The notes: generated by a model not told the origin, from the sequence alone. Counted from the stretch's first letter, positions 1-9,493 are shown. The stretch: 64,000 bases of DNA from Rhizobium phaseoli (GCF_010668805.1 NZ_WUFT01000017.1:62001-126000), one strand, 5' to 3'. Numbers and translations: made by a program.

Positions 1-339
1 CGGTCACCTGAGATCATGCATCTCGACCTGATGCGCACCTATTATGCGAGCCCGATGCAAACCTTCTGGAAGTTGCGGGTTCCCGCCTCGATCCCCTTCC
101 TGTTCACCTCGATGAAGGTCGCGATCGCCGCCAGCCTCGTCGGCGCCATCGTCGGCGAGCTGCCGACGGGCGCGGTCGCCGGCATCGGCTCCAAGCTGCT
201 TGCCGGCTCCTATTACAGCCAGACCATCGATATCTGGGCGGCTCTGGTCGCCGGATCGTTGCTGGCCGGCATTCTGGTCGCGATTGTCGGGGTTGCAGCG
301 AAGATCGTCGACCGCGCCATGGGCGGGAGACCAGCATGA
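1..339 (+). CDS. ABC transporter permease, C-terminal fragment (5' end outside window)
   Basis: The reading frame is open from the first base, so this is the 3' part of a gene that starts before the window. The visible part of about 112 residues has the binding-protein-dependent permease EAA-type cytoplasmic loop (a DLMRTY..P...FWKLRVP-like stretch near the start). Hydrophobic segments follow and end in a short basic tail. It overlaps the next permease by 4 bases, an ATGA junction typical of translational coupling. The two permeases share the same loop pattern, so they probably form the two halves of one inner-membrane channel. The ATPase is not in the window and presumably lies upstream. Confidence 0.85.
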   Translation, partial: RSPEIMHLDLMRTYYASPMQTFWKLRVPASIPFLFTSMKVAIAASLVGAIVGELPTGAVAGIGSKLLAGSYYSQTIDIWAALVAGSLLAGILVAIVGVAAKIVDRAMGGRPA

Positions 340-1463
340 GACATCTGACCTTCTCCTGGCAGGGCACGGTGGCCCTTCTTCTCTGCCTGGTGTCGCTGAT
401 CACCTTACCGCTTTTCGCCGAAGGCGCGGCGCACCCCTTAACCGACGGCACGGCAAGCCTTATCTTCATCATTGTCGTCGCGGCGGCCCTGCTGTCCTTT
501 GCGCCGCAACCGCCGGCCTACCGCGCCACCGTGCTGTTCATCGGCGCGCATGGTGCCGCCTGGATGCTGCTTTCCGCACTTTCCGGCAACGAGGGCCTGG
601 CGACACAAGCCTTCTTTCTGCTGCTCTTTTCCTGCTGGCTGCTCGCCTGGCGGTGCGTCACGGAGCTGTCGAAACTGCAGCCTGTCACCGCTTTCGGCAA
701 ATCTTCGCTCCAATTGCTGATCCCGGCGATTTTCGGCGCCTGGATCCTCATCCTTTGGGAAGCGGTCACGCGCGGCGCCGGCATCCCCTTCATCATCCTG
801 CCGCCGCCGAGTGCCATCGGCATGCGCATCACGGCCTCCCTGCCGATCCTCGGTGCGGATGTCAGGCAGACGATCTTCAAGGCGGTGTTGATCGGCTACA
901 TCGTCGGCAACCTCAGCGGTTTTGTCGTCGCGGTGCTGGCCGACCGCATCACCTTCCTGCGCCGCGGCCTTCTGCCGATCGGCAATATGGTGTCGGCCCT
1001 GCCGATCATCGGCGTCGCCCCTGTCATGGTCATGTGGTTCGGCTTCGACTGGCCGTCGAAGGCAGCGGTTGTCATCATTATGACCTTCTTCCCGATGCTG
1101 GTGAATACCGTCGCCGGCCTTGCCGCCTCCGGCAGCATGGAGCGCGATCTGATGCGCACCTATGCCTCGAGCGACTGGCAGACGCTGCTGAAACTCAAGC
1201 TTCCGGCAGCCATGCCGTTCATTTTCAACGCACTGAAGATCAACTCGACGCTGGCGCTGATTGGTGCCATCGTTGCGGAATTCTTCGGAACGCCGATCGT
1301 CGGCATGGGCTTCCGCATCTCCACCGAGATCGGCCGCATGAATGTCGACATGGTCTGGGCGGAAATCGCCGTCGCGGCGCTGGCCGGCTCGATCTTTTAT
1401 GGCATCATCGCCCTGACCGAACGGGCGGTGACGTTCTGGCATCCGTCTATCCGTGGTGGCTAG
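336..1463 (+). CDS. ABC transporter permease, NMT1/THI5-type importer
   Basis: This 375-residue protein has several N-terminal hydrophobic helices, then a BPD_transp_1 domain over roughly residues 130-370. The EAA loop (MERDLMRTYAS...LKLKLP...) lies near residue 270. Its start overlaps the stop of the upstream permease by 4 bases. The long N-terminal membrane extension makes it bigger than a minimal permease of about 260 residues. With the upstream permease and the binding protein that follows 59 bases later, it forms an importer of the nitrate/sulfonate/thiamine-precursor superfamily. The substrate cannot be read from sequence; a pyrimidine or thiamine-precursor-like compound is a guess from the binding-protein family. 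Confidence 0.85.
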   Translation: MRHLTFSWQGTVALLLCLVSLITLPLFAEGAAHPLTDGTASLIFIIVVAAALLSFAPQPPAYRATVLFIGAHGAAWMLLSALSGNEGLATQAFFLLLFSCWLLAWRCVTELSKLQPVTAFGKSSLQLLIPAIFGAWILILWEAVTRGAGIPFIILPPPSAIGMRITASLPILGADVRQTIFKAVLIGYIVGNLSGFVVAVLADRITFLRRGLLPIGNMVSALPIIGVAPVMVMWFGFDWPSKAAVVIIMTFFPMLVNTVAGLAASGSMERDLMRTYASSDWQTLLKLKLPAAMPFIFNALKINSTLALIGAIVAEFFGTPIVGMGFRISTEIGRMNVDMVWAEIAVAALAGSIFYGIIALTERAVTFWHPSIRGG

Positions 1464-1522
1464 GCGCGCACGGGCTTCGCAAATGGGGTTCGGGCATAAC
1501 TTCAGAGGGTAAGGATAAGAAA

Positions 1523-2494
1523 ATGAAAAAGTTGATGGTTGCAATGATGGCGAGCGCGATGACGCTTGCCGCTGCCCAGGCGATGGCCGCCGACAAGGTG
1601 GTGCTGCAGCTGAAATGGGTCACGCAGAGCCAGTTCGGCGGCTATTACGTCGCCAAGGACAAGGGCTTCTATAAGGAAGAAGGCCTCGACGTCGATATCA
1701 AGCCGGGCGGTCCCGATATCGCCCCGGAGCAGGTGATCGCCGGCGGCGGCGCCGATGTCATCGTCGACTGGATGGGCGGCGCGCTGGTTGCCCGCGAAAA
1801 GGGCGTTCCGCTCGTCAACATCGCCCAGCCCTATCAGAAGGCCGGCCTGGAAATGGTCTGCCGCAAGGATGGCCCGATCAAGACCGAAGCCGACTTCAAG
1901 GGCCACACGCTCGGCGTCTGGTTCTTCGGCAACGAATATCCCTTCTTCGCCTGGATGAACAAGCTCGGCCTGTCCACAGAAGGCGGCGCCAATGGCGTCA
2001 CCGTGCTGAAGCAAAGCTTCGACGTGCAGCCGCTGGTTCAGAAACAGGCCGACTGCATCTCCGTCATGACCTATAATGAATACTGGCAGGCGATCGATGC
2101 AGGCTTCAAGCCCGAAGAACTGACGGTCTTCAATTATACCGAGATGGGCAACGACCTTCTCGAAGACGGTCTCTATGCAATGGAAGACAAGTTGAAGGAT
2201 CCGACCTTCAAGGAAAAAATGGTCAAGTTCGTCCGCGCCTCGATGAAGGGCTGGAAATATGCGACCGAAAACCCCGACGAAGCCGCCGGGATCGTCATGG
2301 ACAATGGCGGCCAGGACGAGAACCATCAGAAGCGCATGATGGGCGAAGTCGCCAAGCTGGTCGGCGACAGCTCCGGCAAGCTGGACGAGGCGCTCTATGC
2401 CCGCACCGCAAAGGCGCTGCTCGACCAGAAGATCATCAGCAAGGAGCCCGCGGGCGCCTGGACGCACGACATCACCGACGCCGCTTCCAAGTAA
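1523..2494 (+). CDS. ABC transporter substrate-binding protein, NMT1/THI5-like
   Basis: This 323-residue periplasmic solute-binding protein has a clear signal peptide (MKKLMVAMMASAMTLAAAQAMA, cleavage after about residue 22). The mature part begins with LQLKWVTQSQFGGYYVAKDKG, typical of the NMT1/THI5-like family that binds pyrimidine, thiamine-precursor or similar small ring compounds. The chosen ATG directly precedes the signal peptide; a longer in-frame ORF upstream runs through the permease in another frame and is not real. An AGGGTAAGGA-type ribosome site lies a few bases before the ATG. It is the last gene of the importer operon and is followed at once by a strong terminator. Specificity is unknown. 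Confidence 0.88.
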   Translation: MKKLMVAMMASAMTLAAAQAMAADKVVLQLKWVTQSQFGGYYVAKDKGFYKEEGLDVDIKPGGPDIAPEQVIAGGGADVIVDWMGGALVAREKGVPLVNIAQPYQKAGLEMVCRKDGPIKTEADFKGHTLGVWFFGNEYPFFAWMNKLGLSTEGGANGVTVLKQSFDVQPLVQKQADCISVMTYNEYWQAIDAGFKPEELTVFNYTEMGNDLLEDGLYAMEDKLKDPTFKEKMVKFVRASMKGWKYATENPDEAAGIVMDNGGQDENHQKRMMGEVAKLVGDSSGKLDEALYARTAKALLDQKIISKEPAGAWTHDITDAASK

Positions 2495-2515
2495 TCGCGG
2501 CAAGCAATGCAAAGC

Positions 2516-2551
2516 GAAACGCGCGGGGATATCTCCGCGCGTTTCTTTTTT
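2516..2551 (+). terminator. Rho-independent terminator of the importer operon
   Basis: Two 15-base arms (2516-2530 and 2531-2545) pair almost perfectly, with one G-T wobble. A run of six T follows at 2546-2551. It begins 22 bases after the binding-protein stop codon. Confidence 0.9.
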
Positions 2552-2890
2552 CGGCACCGATGAAAAAAACGCCTTGCAACTGTCGCATTTGTCCGGCGTC
2601 AAACGTCATAGGGGAAGGTGCAGGATCAATCATCGTCATGTTCACATAACCCTGCAGTGATTGATTCAGGTTCCGATGGTAACTATCATCGCTCATGGGG
2701 AATTGTTTTCTGCCGGGCTTGCATATCGAGCAAATCGATACCAATTTAAAGCCGATTTGCCGGCGAGGGACGAAGGCGGCAATGATGTGTGGATACCCCT
2801 GAGAATGCAGGAAAGGCAGTGGCCTGGTCGCGAGCTGAGTGGCAGACGCGCGAGTTCGGCTAAGCTTGTTACAAGATTGGACGAAGACGC
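2552..2890. other. Intergenic region before RND operon
   Basis: About 340 bases between the terminator and the adaptor gene. No conserved coding signal was seen. It must hold the promoter of the RND operon, but I could not pick out a convincing -35/-10 pair or operator by eye. Confidence 0.5.
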
Positions 2891-4081
2891 ATGGCACGCA
2901 AGCCGATTGGAATTCTAGGCGCCGCTACCCTTTTTGCTGCGGCTGTCGCTGCATCCACGGCATTTTCGCAGGAAACGCCGGTCGCAAAACCGCAGCAGAA
3001 CCTGCCGGCGATCGTCGTCACCAAAGCGACAAACCGGACGCTCGTCGACCGTGTCATCGGCACGGGAACGATCAAGCCGGTCGAGGAAGTTTATATTCAG
3101 CCGCAGGTCGAAGGCCTGTCGATCCGCACGCTGAAAGCCGATATCGGCGACAAGGTTCAGGCGGAAAGCACCCTGGCAACGCTCAACGATGACGCGCTGG
3201 TCCTGGCAAAGAGCCAGATGATGGCGACGAAAGCCAAGGGTGAGGCAAGCCTTGCCCAGCTGCGCGCCCAGCTCATCGAGGCGCAGGCCAATGCCGAACA
3301 GGCCAGGCAGCAGCAGGCCCGCGCCCAGGAAATGGTCAAGAAGGGCACGGTTTCCACCGCCCAGGTCGAGCAGGCCGATGCCGCCGCCGCCGCCGCCAAT
3401 GCCCGCGTCGTCTCCGCCGAACAGGCGATCGAGGTCGCCGAAGCCGATCTCAAGGTGTTCGACAGCCAGATCGCCGATGCGGATTTGAAGCTGGCGCGCA
3501 CCGATGTGAAGACACCGGTGGCCGGTACGGTCTCGGCGAAAAACGCCAAGGTCGGCGCCATTGCGGCCGGCAACGGCGACCCGCTGTTCACCATCATCCG
3601 CGACGGCGATGTCGAGCTTGTCGCCGAGGTCGCCGAAAGCGATATCGTCAAGATCGTGGCCGGCCAGAAGGCGGCGATTTCGCTCTCCGGCAGCCGTGAG
3701 AAGCTTTCCGGCGCCGTGCGCCTGGTTTCGCCGACCGTTGATCCGGTCACCCGCCTCGGCCTCGTCCATATCTCCATCGACGATGACAGCAAGGCGCGTT
3801 CCGGTATGTATGGCAGCGCCGAGATCATTGTTCGCGAGACAGAGGGCGTATCGCTTCCCCTGACCGCCGTGCTCACCGGCAACGAAGGCTCGTCGGCCCG
3901 CAAGGTGGAGGATGGCGTGGTGAAATTCGCCAAGGTCGAGACCGGCATCCAGGACGGTGCCTATGTCGAGATCGTCGATGGATTGAAGACCGGCGACGAG
4001 GTCGTGGCCAAGGCGGGCGCTTATGTCCGTGACGGCGACCACATCACTCCGGTGCGTGAACAGCCCCCGGCTTCCAACTAA
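2891..4081 (+). CDS. RND efflux periplasmic adaptor (membrane fusion protein)
   Basis: This 396-residue adaptor should link an inner-membrane RND pump to an outer-membrane channel. A signal peptide ends near residue 26 (ATAFSQ-like site). A barrel/lipoyl-type segment follows, then a long Ala/Gln/Glu-rich coiled-coil hairpin over roughly residues 105-195 (many AQANAEQARQQQARAQ-like heptads). The second lipoyl half (DVKTPVAGTVSAKNAKVGAI) and beta-barrel domains come next. The pump gene starts 12 bases downstream, so the two are co-transcribed. No outer-membrane factor gene is adjacent, so the system probably borrows a TolC-like channel from elsewhere. Substrates are unknown. Confidence 0.9.
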   Translation: MARKPIGILGAATLFAAAVAASTAFSQETPVAKPQQNLPAIVVTKATNRTLVDRVIGTGTIKPVEEVYIQPQVEGLSIRTLKADIGDKVQAESTLATLNDDALVLAKSQMMATKAKGEASLAQLRAQLIEAQANAEQARQQQARAQEMVKKGTVSTAQVEQADAAAAAANARVVSAEQAIEVAEADLKVFDSQIADADLKLARTDVKTPVAGTVSAKNAKVGAIAAGNGDPLFTIIRDGDVELVAEVAESDIVKIVAGQKAAISLSGSREKLSGAVRLVSPTVDPVTRLGLVHISIDDDSKARSGMYGSAEIIVRETEGVSLPLTAVLTGNEGSSARKVEDGVVKFAKVETGIQDGAYVEIVDGLKTGDEVVAKAGAYVRDGDHITPVREQPPASN

Positions 4082-4093
4082 AGAGACCATCCG

Positions 4094-7000
4094 ATGAATT
4101 TTTCAGCCTGGTCCATTCGAAATCCCATCGCGCCGCTCCTGGCCTTCTGCCTGCTGGTTTTCATCGGCATGCAGTCCTTCAATGCGCTGCCGATCACGCG
4201 CTTTCCGAACATCGACGTTCCCCTTGTTTCGATCAATGTGACGCAGAGCGGCGCTTCGCCGGCCGAGCTCGAAATGCAGGTGACGAAGGAGATCGAAGAC
4301 GCGGTCGCCTCCATCACCGGCATCGATGAAATCCAGTCGACGGTGACCGATGGCAGCTCGCAGACCGTCGTGATGTTCCGGATGGAAGTGCCGACGGAAC
4401 AGGCGGTGCAGGACACCAAGGATGCGATCGACCGCATCCGCAGCGATCTGCCGGCGACGGCCGAAACACCGATCGTTTCCAAGGTCGATGTCGAAGGCCA
4501 GGCGATCCAGACCTTCGCCGTTTCCTCGCCTGACATGTCGCTGGAAGAACTCTCCTGGTTCGTCGACGATAGCGTCAAGCGATCGCTGCAGGGACAGGCC
4601 GGCATCGGCCGCGTCGACCGTTACGGCGGCGCAGAGCGCGAAGTGCGCATCGAACTTACCCCCGGCAAGCTCGATGCCTATGGCATCACCGCCGCAAGCG
4701 TGAACCAGCAGCTACGCGGCACCAACATCGATCTCGGCTCCGGCCGCGGCCAGGTGGCCGGCAGCGAACAGGCTATCCGTGTTCTGGGCGACGCCCGTAA
4801 CGTCGCCGAACTCGCGGACACCACGATTGCGCTGCCGAACGGCCGCTTCGTCAAACTGTCCGACCTCGGCGTCATCAAAGACACCTATGAAGAGCCGAAA
4901 TCCTTCTCGCGTTTTGATGCCACGCCAGTTGTGACCTTCGGCGTCTTCCGCTCGAAGGGCGCCAGCGAAGTCAGCGTCGCCGAAACCGTAGCGCAGAGCC
5001 TCGACAAGGTCCGGACCGAAAACCCGAACGTGAAGATCGAACTGATCGACGATTCGGTTTATTTCACCTACGGCAACTACGAAGCCGCCATCCATACGCT
5101 GCTCGAAGGCGCACTGCTCGCCGTCATCGTCGTCTTCCTGTTCCTGAGGAACTGGCGTGCGACGTTGATTTCGGCGATCGCCCTCCCGCTGTCTGCGATC
5201 CCGACCTTCTGGATCATGGACATGATGGGCTTCTCGCTGAACCTCGTCAGCTTCCTCGCGTTGACGCTGGCGACCGGCATCCTCGTCGACGACGCGATCG
5301 TCGAAATCGAAAACATCGCCCGCCACATCAAGATGGGCAAGACGCCTTATCGGGCGGCGATCGAAGCGGCTGATGAAATTGGCCTTGCCGTCATCGCTAC
5401 CACCTTCACCATCATCGCCGTCTTCGTGCCGGTTTCCTTCATGCCGGGCATTCCGGGCCAGTACTTCATCCAATTCGGCCTGACCGTCGCCTTCTCGGTG
5501 TTCTTCTCTTTGATGGTGGCGCGCCTCATCACCCCGATGATGGCCGCCTATCTCATGCGCGCCGAAGACGGCGTTGACGATCATCACGACAATGACAGCC
5601 TGCTGATGCGTGGATACACACGCCTGATACGCGGCACGACCGGGCGCTGGTACACGCGTTACGCAACGCTGCTGGTCGCGTTCGGCTTCCTGGCCGGCTC
5701 CGTTTTGCTGCTCATGCAGGTGCCCGGCAGCTTTCTGCCACCGGAAGATGCCTCGCGCATCGTTCTCTCCGTCGAACTGCCGCCCAATGCACGCCTTGAC
5801 GATACCGAGAAGACGACGGATGCGATCTATGACAGGGTCAAGGATATCAACGGCGTCGAAAGCGTCTTCGTTCTCGGCGGCGCATCGCCGAAGGGCGATC
5901 TCGAACTGCGCCGTGCGACCATCACGCTCGCGCTTGATAAGCTCGACCAATCGCTGATCAAGAAGATGGTCAATGACGGGCTCGGCCGCATCCCCCTCAT
6001 CGGTCCGATGCTGCCGAAGGTGGAAGTCCACGGCCGTGAACGTCCGCAATGGGATATCGAAAAGGAAGTCTTCGCCAAGCTGCGCGACATTCCCGACGTT
6101 CGTATCCTGAAACTCAACGACCGCGGCGAACGCGACCTCGCCTTTAACTTCCTCTCCAAGAACGAGACGGACCTGAACAACGCGGTCGGCATCCTGGAAT
6201 CCAAGCTCCGCGCCGATCCGCTGCTTGCCAATGTCAGCGCCGACGGCGCCCTGCCCCGTCCGGAACTGCAGGTTTATCCGCGCAAGGACGAGGCCGCACG
6301 CCTCGGCATCACGCCGCAGCAGATCTCCGAAACGATCCGTGTCGCCACAATCGGCGATGTCGATGCGGCTCTTGCCAAGATCTCGCTCGACGATCGCCAG
6401 ATTCCGATCCGGGTCCAGGCGGCGATTGACATGCGCCGTGATCTCTCGGCGATCCGCGCATTGAAGATCCAGACCGCCAGCGGCGGCACCGTTCCGCTCT
6501 CAAGCGTCGCCGATATCGATTACTCGGAAGGCGTAAGCTCGATCAAGCGCAACAACCGTTACCGCGTCGTTTCGATCGGCTCCGACCTGCCGCAGGGCGT
6601 AGCACTCGACACGGCTTCGGCCCGCTTCCGCGAGATCGTAAAATCAGCCAATATCCCGGCCACTGTGCATCTTGCCGAAAGCGGCGACACCAAGGTGCAG
6701 AGCGAGATGCAGCAGAGCTTCGTCAACGCCATGTTGATGGGCCTCCTGCTGGTGCTGACAGTGCTGATCCTGCTCTTCAAGGACGTGATCCAGCCCTTCA
6801 CCATCCTGCTCTCGCTGCCGCTCGCCATCGGCGGTGTGGCGGCGGCACTGATCATCACCAGCAACCCGCTGTCGATGCCGGTCATGATCGGCATCCTGAT
6901 GCTGATGGGTGTCGTCACCAAGAACGCCATCCTGCTCGTCGATTTCGCGATCGAGATGCGCCACCAGGGCATGGCCCGCGTCGAGGCGATGGTCGAAGCC

Positions 7001-7420
7001 GGCCGCAAACGCGCCCGGCCGATCATCATGACCTCGATCGCCATGTCGGCCGGCATGCTGCCTTCCGCGCTCGGCGTCGGCGAAGGCGGCTCGTTCCGCG
7101 CACCGATGGCGATCGCGGTGATCGGCGGCATCATCGTCTCGACGGTGCTCTCGCTCGTTGTCGTGCCGTCCTTCTTCCTGATCATGGACGATCTGTCCCG
7201 CCTGCTCGGCTGGATGTTCGGCCGCCTGGTCGGCAGGAAGGATAATGAGGAGCTGCCGCTGTCGCGCGAGGATCTGACCCGCGTCACCCTCGAGAACCGC
7301 AGCGAGATCGACTCGCTGGAGGAGCGGCTGACCGCGATCGAAAAGCCGGAAAGCAAGCGCAAGAATGCCAACGGCAAAGATACCAACGTGCTGCGCCTGC
7401 CGCCTTTCGCAGCGGAATGA
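4094..7420 (+). CDS. RND-family efflux pump, inner-membrane transporter
   Basis: This 1108-residue pump of the AcrB/MexB superfamily has the usual duplicated layout: one N-terminal helix, a large periplasmic loop, TM2-6, a second loop, then TM8-12. The TM4 proton-relay aspartates are present in TGILVDDAIVEIENI near residue 400. The second-half family signature GVVTKNAILLVDFAIEM lies near residue 940. The protein runs past the last helix into an acidic and basic C-terminal tail of about 70 residues with a short predicted coiled coil (ENRSEIDSLEERLTAIEK). Such a tail is longer than in E. coli AcrB. It sits in an operon with the adaptor; a terminator follows. Substrate range cannot be inferred. 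Confidence 0.92.
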   Translation: MNFSAWSIRNPIAPLLAFCLLVFIGMQSFNALPITRFPNIDVPLVSINVTQSGASPAELEMQVTKEIEDAVASITGIDEIQSTVTDGSSQTVVMFRMEVPTEQAVQDTKDAIDRIRSDLPATAETPIVSKVDVEGQAIQTFAVSSPDMSLEELSWFVDDSVKRSLQGQAGIGRVDRYGGAEREVRIELTPGKLDAYGITAASVNQQLRGTNIDLGSGRGQVAGSEQAIRVLGDARNVAELADTTIALPNGRFVKLSDLGVIKDTYEEPKSFSRFDATPVVTFGVFRSKGASEVSVAETVAQSLDKVRTENPNVKIELIDDSVYFTYGNYEAAIHTLLEGALLAVIVVFLFLRNWRATLISAIALPLSAIPTFWIMDMMGFSLNLVSFLALTLATGILVDDAIVEIENIARHIKMGKTPYRAAIEAADEIGLAVIATTFTIIAVFVPVSFMPGIPGQYFIQFGLTVAFSVFFSLMVARLITPMMAAYLMRAEDGVDDHHDNDSLLMRGYTRLIRGTTGRWYTRYATLLVAFGFLAGSVLLLMQVPGSFLPPEDASRIVLSVELPPNARLDDTEKTTDAIYDRVKDINGVESVFVLGGASPKGDLELRRATITLALDKLDQSLIKKMVNDGLGRIPLIGPMLPKVEVHGRERPQWDIEKEVFAKLRDIPDVRILKLNDRGERDLAFNFLSKNETDLNNAVGILESKLRADPLLANVSADGALPRPELQVYPRKDEAARLGITPQQISETIRVATIGDVDAALAKISLDDRQIPIRVQAAIDMRRDLSAIRALKIQTASGGTVPLSSVADIDYSEGVSSIKRNNRYRVVSIGSDLPQGVALDTASARFREIVKSANIPATVHLAESGDTKVQSEMQQSFVNAMLMGLLLVLTVLILLFKDVIQPFTILLSLPLAIGGVAAALIITSNPLSMPVMIGILMLMGVVTKNAILLVDFAIEMRHQGMARVEAMVEAGRKRARPIIMTSIAMSAGMLPSALGVGEGGSFRAPMAIAVIGGIIVSTVLSLVVVPSFFLIMDDLSRLLGWMFGRLVGRKDNEELPLSREDLTRVTLENRSEIDSLEERLTAIEKPESKRKNANGKDTNVLRLPPFAAE

Positions 7421-7434
7421 GCAAAACGCAGAAC

Positions 7435-7475
7435 ATGAAACGGGCCGGGAGCGCTCTCCCGGCTCGTTTCATTTT
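7435..7475 (+). terminator. Rho-independent terminator of RND operon
   Basis: A 17-base stem (7435-7451 with 7456-7472, one G-T-type mismatch), a four-base loop and a T stretch at 7472-7475. It lies between the convergent pump gene and ureG and could also serve the minus strand. Confidence 0.75.
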
Positions 7476-7525
7476 GCCGTTTCGCCGCTATCAGCGACGT
7501 CGATCTTTTCCGCCAGATCTGATCG

Positions 7526-8137
7526 TCAGAGCCCGCCCTGCTCTCTGAGGAAGCTGACGATCGAGCTGAGGCCGTCGCCGCGTTTCATGTCGGAGAAGAC
7601 GAAGGGGCGGCTTGCGCGCATGCGCGTGGCATCCCGATCCATCACCTCGAGATCGGCGCCGACATAGGGCGCCAGATCCTTCTTGTTGATCACGAGCAGG
7701 TCCGAGCGGGTGATGCCGGGGCCGCCCTTGCGCGGGATCTCCTCACCTTGGCAGACGGAGATGACATAGATGGTGATATCGGCAAGATCGGGCGAAAAGG
7801 TTGCCGCCAGATTGTCGCCGCCTGATTCGATGAAGACGACGTCGAGATCGGGAATTCGCTGGTTGAGGCCGGCGATCGCCTGGAGATTGATCGTCGCGTC
7901 CTCGCGAATGGCGGTATGCGGGCAGCCACCGGTCTCGACGCCGACGATGCGGTCCGAAGTCAGTGCCTGCATGCGCACCAGCGCCTCGGCATCCTCGGTC
8001 GTGTAAATGTCGTTGGTGACAACCGCGACGGAATAGTCGTCGCGCATCGCCTTGCAGAGCTTTTCGGTCAGCGCCGTCTTGCCCGAGCCGACCGGCCCGC
8101 CGATGCCGACGCGCAGAGGTCCATTTCTTGATTTCAT
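7526..8137 (-). CDS. ureG: Urease accessory GTPase UreG
   Basis: This 203-residue SIMIBI GTPase powers nickel delivery to the urease active site in complex with UreF and UreD. The P-loop GGPVGSGKT is at residues 13-21, the nickel-binding CPH motif at residues 72-74, and the NKKDLAP guanine-specificity motif (NKxD) near residue 150. The start was set at the ATG at 8137, which has a GGAG site eight bases upstream and gives the usual family length; the frame is open 16 codons further upstream. It is the last gene of the ure block, after ureE and ureF. Confidence 0.97.
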   Translation of the reverse strand: MKSRNGPLRVGIGGPVGSGKTALTEKLCKAMRDDYSVAVVTNDIYTTEDAEALVRMQALTSDRIVGVETGGCPHTAIREDATINLQAIAGLNQRIPDLDVVFIESGGDNLAATFSPDLADITIYVISVCQGEEIPRKGGPGITRSDLLVINKKDLAPYVGADLEVMDRDATRMRASRPFVFSDMKRGDGLSSIVSFLREQGGL

Positions 8138-8227
8138 GTGTCTTACTCCAATCGAACCCCGATGATAGCGACGCTGCCATCGCACGCCACCGTCAAATGA
8201 CGCAGTCGCAGTGATAATTTCGTATGA

Positions 8228-8899
8228 TCACGAGCGGAACAGCCGCGTCGCCTGGGTCTCGTGGCGCAGGCTGGCAATGTCGGCCTGCACCGTTGCCGAG
8301 CCCAGATCGTCAGGCGTGGAGGCTGCCGCCCGCCGGGCGACTTCCACAATATGCTCTTCAAGGCCGGCAAGCACGGCAACACCGTCCTTCTGACCGGCGA
8401 CGCCGAGGCGGATGCCTGAGGAAACCGCTTGCGAGGCATAGGCATGCAGGAAGGCGGCAAGCGCCTTCTCCGGCTCTATGCCGTGCGCACCTGTCAACAC
8501 CCCGACCGCAACGGGATAAGCGACCTTGTCGGGCAACCTGTCGAACACGCCGTCCGGCCAGGCCCGTGCCGCCGCCAGGAACGCCTCGCCAAGCAGCATG
8601 GTTTCCTGATGGCGCTCACGCGATCCGGCAAGTGCGGCGGCGAGTGCGGCGATCTCGGCAAGGTGCGCGGGTTCTCCCTGACACCTGTGGCTTTCGGCCA
8701 GCAGCACCGCATCGTTCCAGACCGAACCATGGCCGATCAGCGTGCCGATCCAGGCCGCAAGCGAGGCCGCATCCGTGACCAGCCCGTCGGCCACCGCCCG
8801 CTCCAGCCCGCCCGAATAGGCAAAGCTGCCAATCGGAAAAGCCGGCGAGAGCCATGCCGTCAGGCGCAGCAATGCGTGCAGCTCACGATCCCTGCTCAT
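8228..8899 (-). CDS. ureF: Urease accessory protein UreF
   Basis: This 223-residue all-helical UreF bridges UreD-bound apo-urease and the GTPase UreG and controls metal insertion. The start region (LLRLTAWLSPAFPIGSFAYSGGLE) is the conserved UreF N-terminus, and GIRLGVAGQKDGVAVLAGLE near residue 170 is the conserved C-terminal helix. It begins 6 bases after the ureE stop, and 90 bases separate it from ureG. All three are on the same strand, so one transcript is likely. Confidence 0.96.
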   Translation of the reverse strand: MSRDRELHALLRLTAWLSPAFPIGSFAYSGGLERAVADGLVTDAASLAAWIGTLIGHGSVWNDAVLLAESHRCQGEPAHLAEIAALAAALAGSRERHQETMLLGEAFLAAARAWPDGVFDRLPDKVAYPVAVGVLTGAHGIEPEKALAAFLHAYASQAVSSGIRLGVAGQKDGVAVLAGLEEHIVEVARRAAASTPDDLGSATVQADIASLRHETQATRLFRS

Positions 8900-8905
8900 C
8901 CAGCC

Positions 8906-9493
8906 TCAGTCGTGCTTGTGGCCGTGAGGTCCGTGATCATGGTCATGACCATGGTCGTGGCGGTGCTCATGCTCATGCTCGTAGCCATGTTCGTGATCGT
9001 GGTCATGACCCTGGTTAGGATTGTGCCCGTGATCATGATCGTGCTCATGCGAATGGCCGCCATGGGAATGATAGGCTCCCCGCGCCGGCTGGAACGGCTC
9101 ATCGATATCGAGGACGGTCGCGCCAAGTCCCTGCAGCATGGCGCGGATGACATGATCGCGCAGGATGACGATGCGGTCTTCTTCGATCTGGGCTGCGAGA
9201 TGACGGTTGCCGAGATGCCAGGCAAGCTCGACCAGGTGCACGCGGTCGCGTCCGCGGATTTCGAAGAGCTTCTCATCAGCCGCGAGAATCTCGATCAGTT
9301 CGCCGTCGTCGCGCACCAGCAGGTCGCCATTGGCGAAAAGCACCGGGTCCTTGAGATCGAGCATGACCATCTCGCCATTTTCCAGATGCAGCAGCTTCCG
9401 GCGCAGATGGCGCAGATCGTGCGGCAGCTTGACCTGGGCGGTCGGATGGGAGGACGGGGTTCCGGCGGGGAGATAGGAGATAACGCGCTGCAT
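8906..9493 (-). CDS. ureE: Urease nickel metallochaperone UreE with long His-rich tail
   Basis: This 195-residue metallochaperone hands nickel to the UreG/UreF/UreD complex. The N-terminal peptide-binding domain covers about residues 1-75 and the metal-binding domain about residues 76-140 (VHLVELAWHLGNRHL, then ILRDHVIRAML). The tail from about residue 140 to the end is dominated by His-Asp, His-Glu and His-Gly repeats, with around 27 histidines in the last 55 residues. Klebsiella UreE has a shorter His tail, and some UreE proteins lack one. The tail suggests nickel storage or buffering. The diguanylate cyclase gene ends 87 bases upstream. Confidence 0.96.
   Translation of the reverse strand: MQRVISYLPAGTPSSHPTAQVKLPHDLRHLRRKLLHLENGEMVMLDLKDPVLFANGDLLVRDDGELIEILAADEKLFEIRGRDRVHLVELAWHLGNRHLAAQIEEDRIVILRDHVIRAMLQGLGATVLDIDEPFQPARGAYHSHGGHSHEHDHDHGHNPNQGHDHDHEHGYEHEHEHRHDHGHDHDHGPHGHKHD

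Noticed and set aside
200..2494. 764-codon plus-strand ORF running through the permeases into the binding protein
   Set aside because: Only its last 323 codons are the real binding protein; the first part is an out-of-frame shadow of the permease with Arg/His-rich sequence and no family features.
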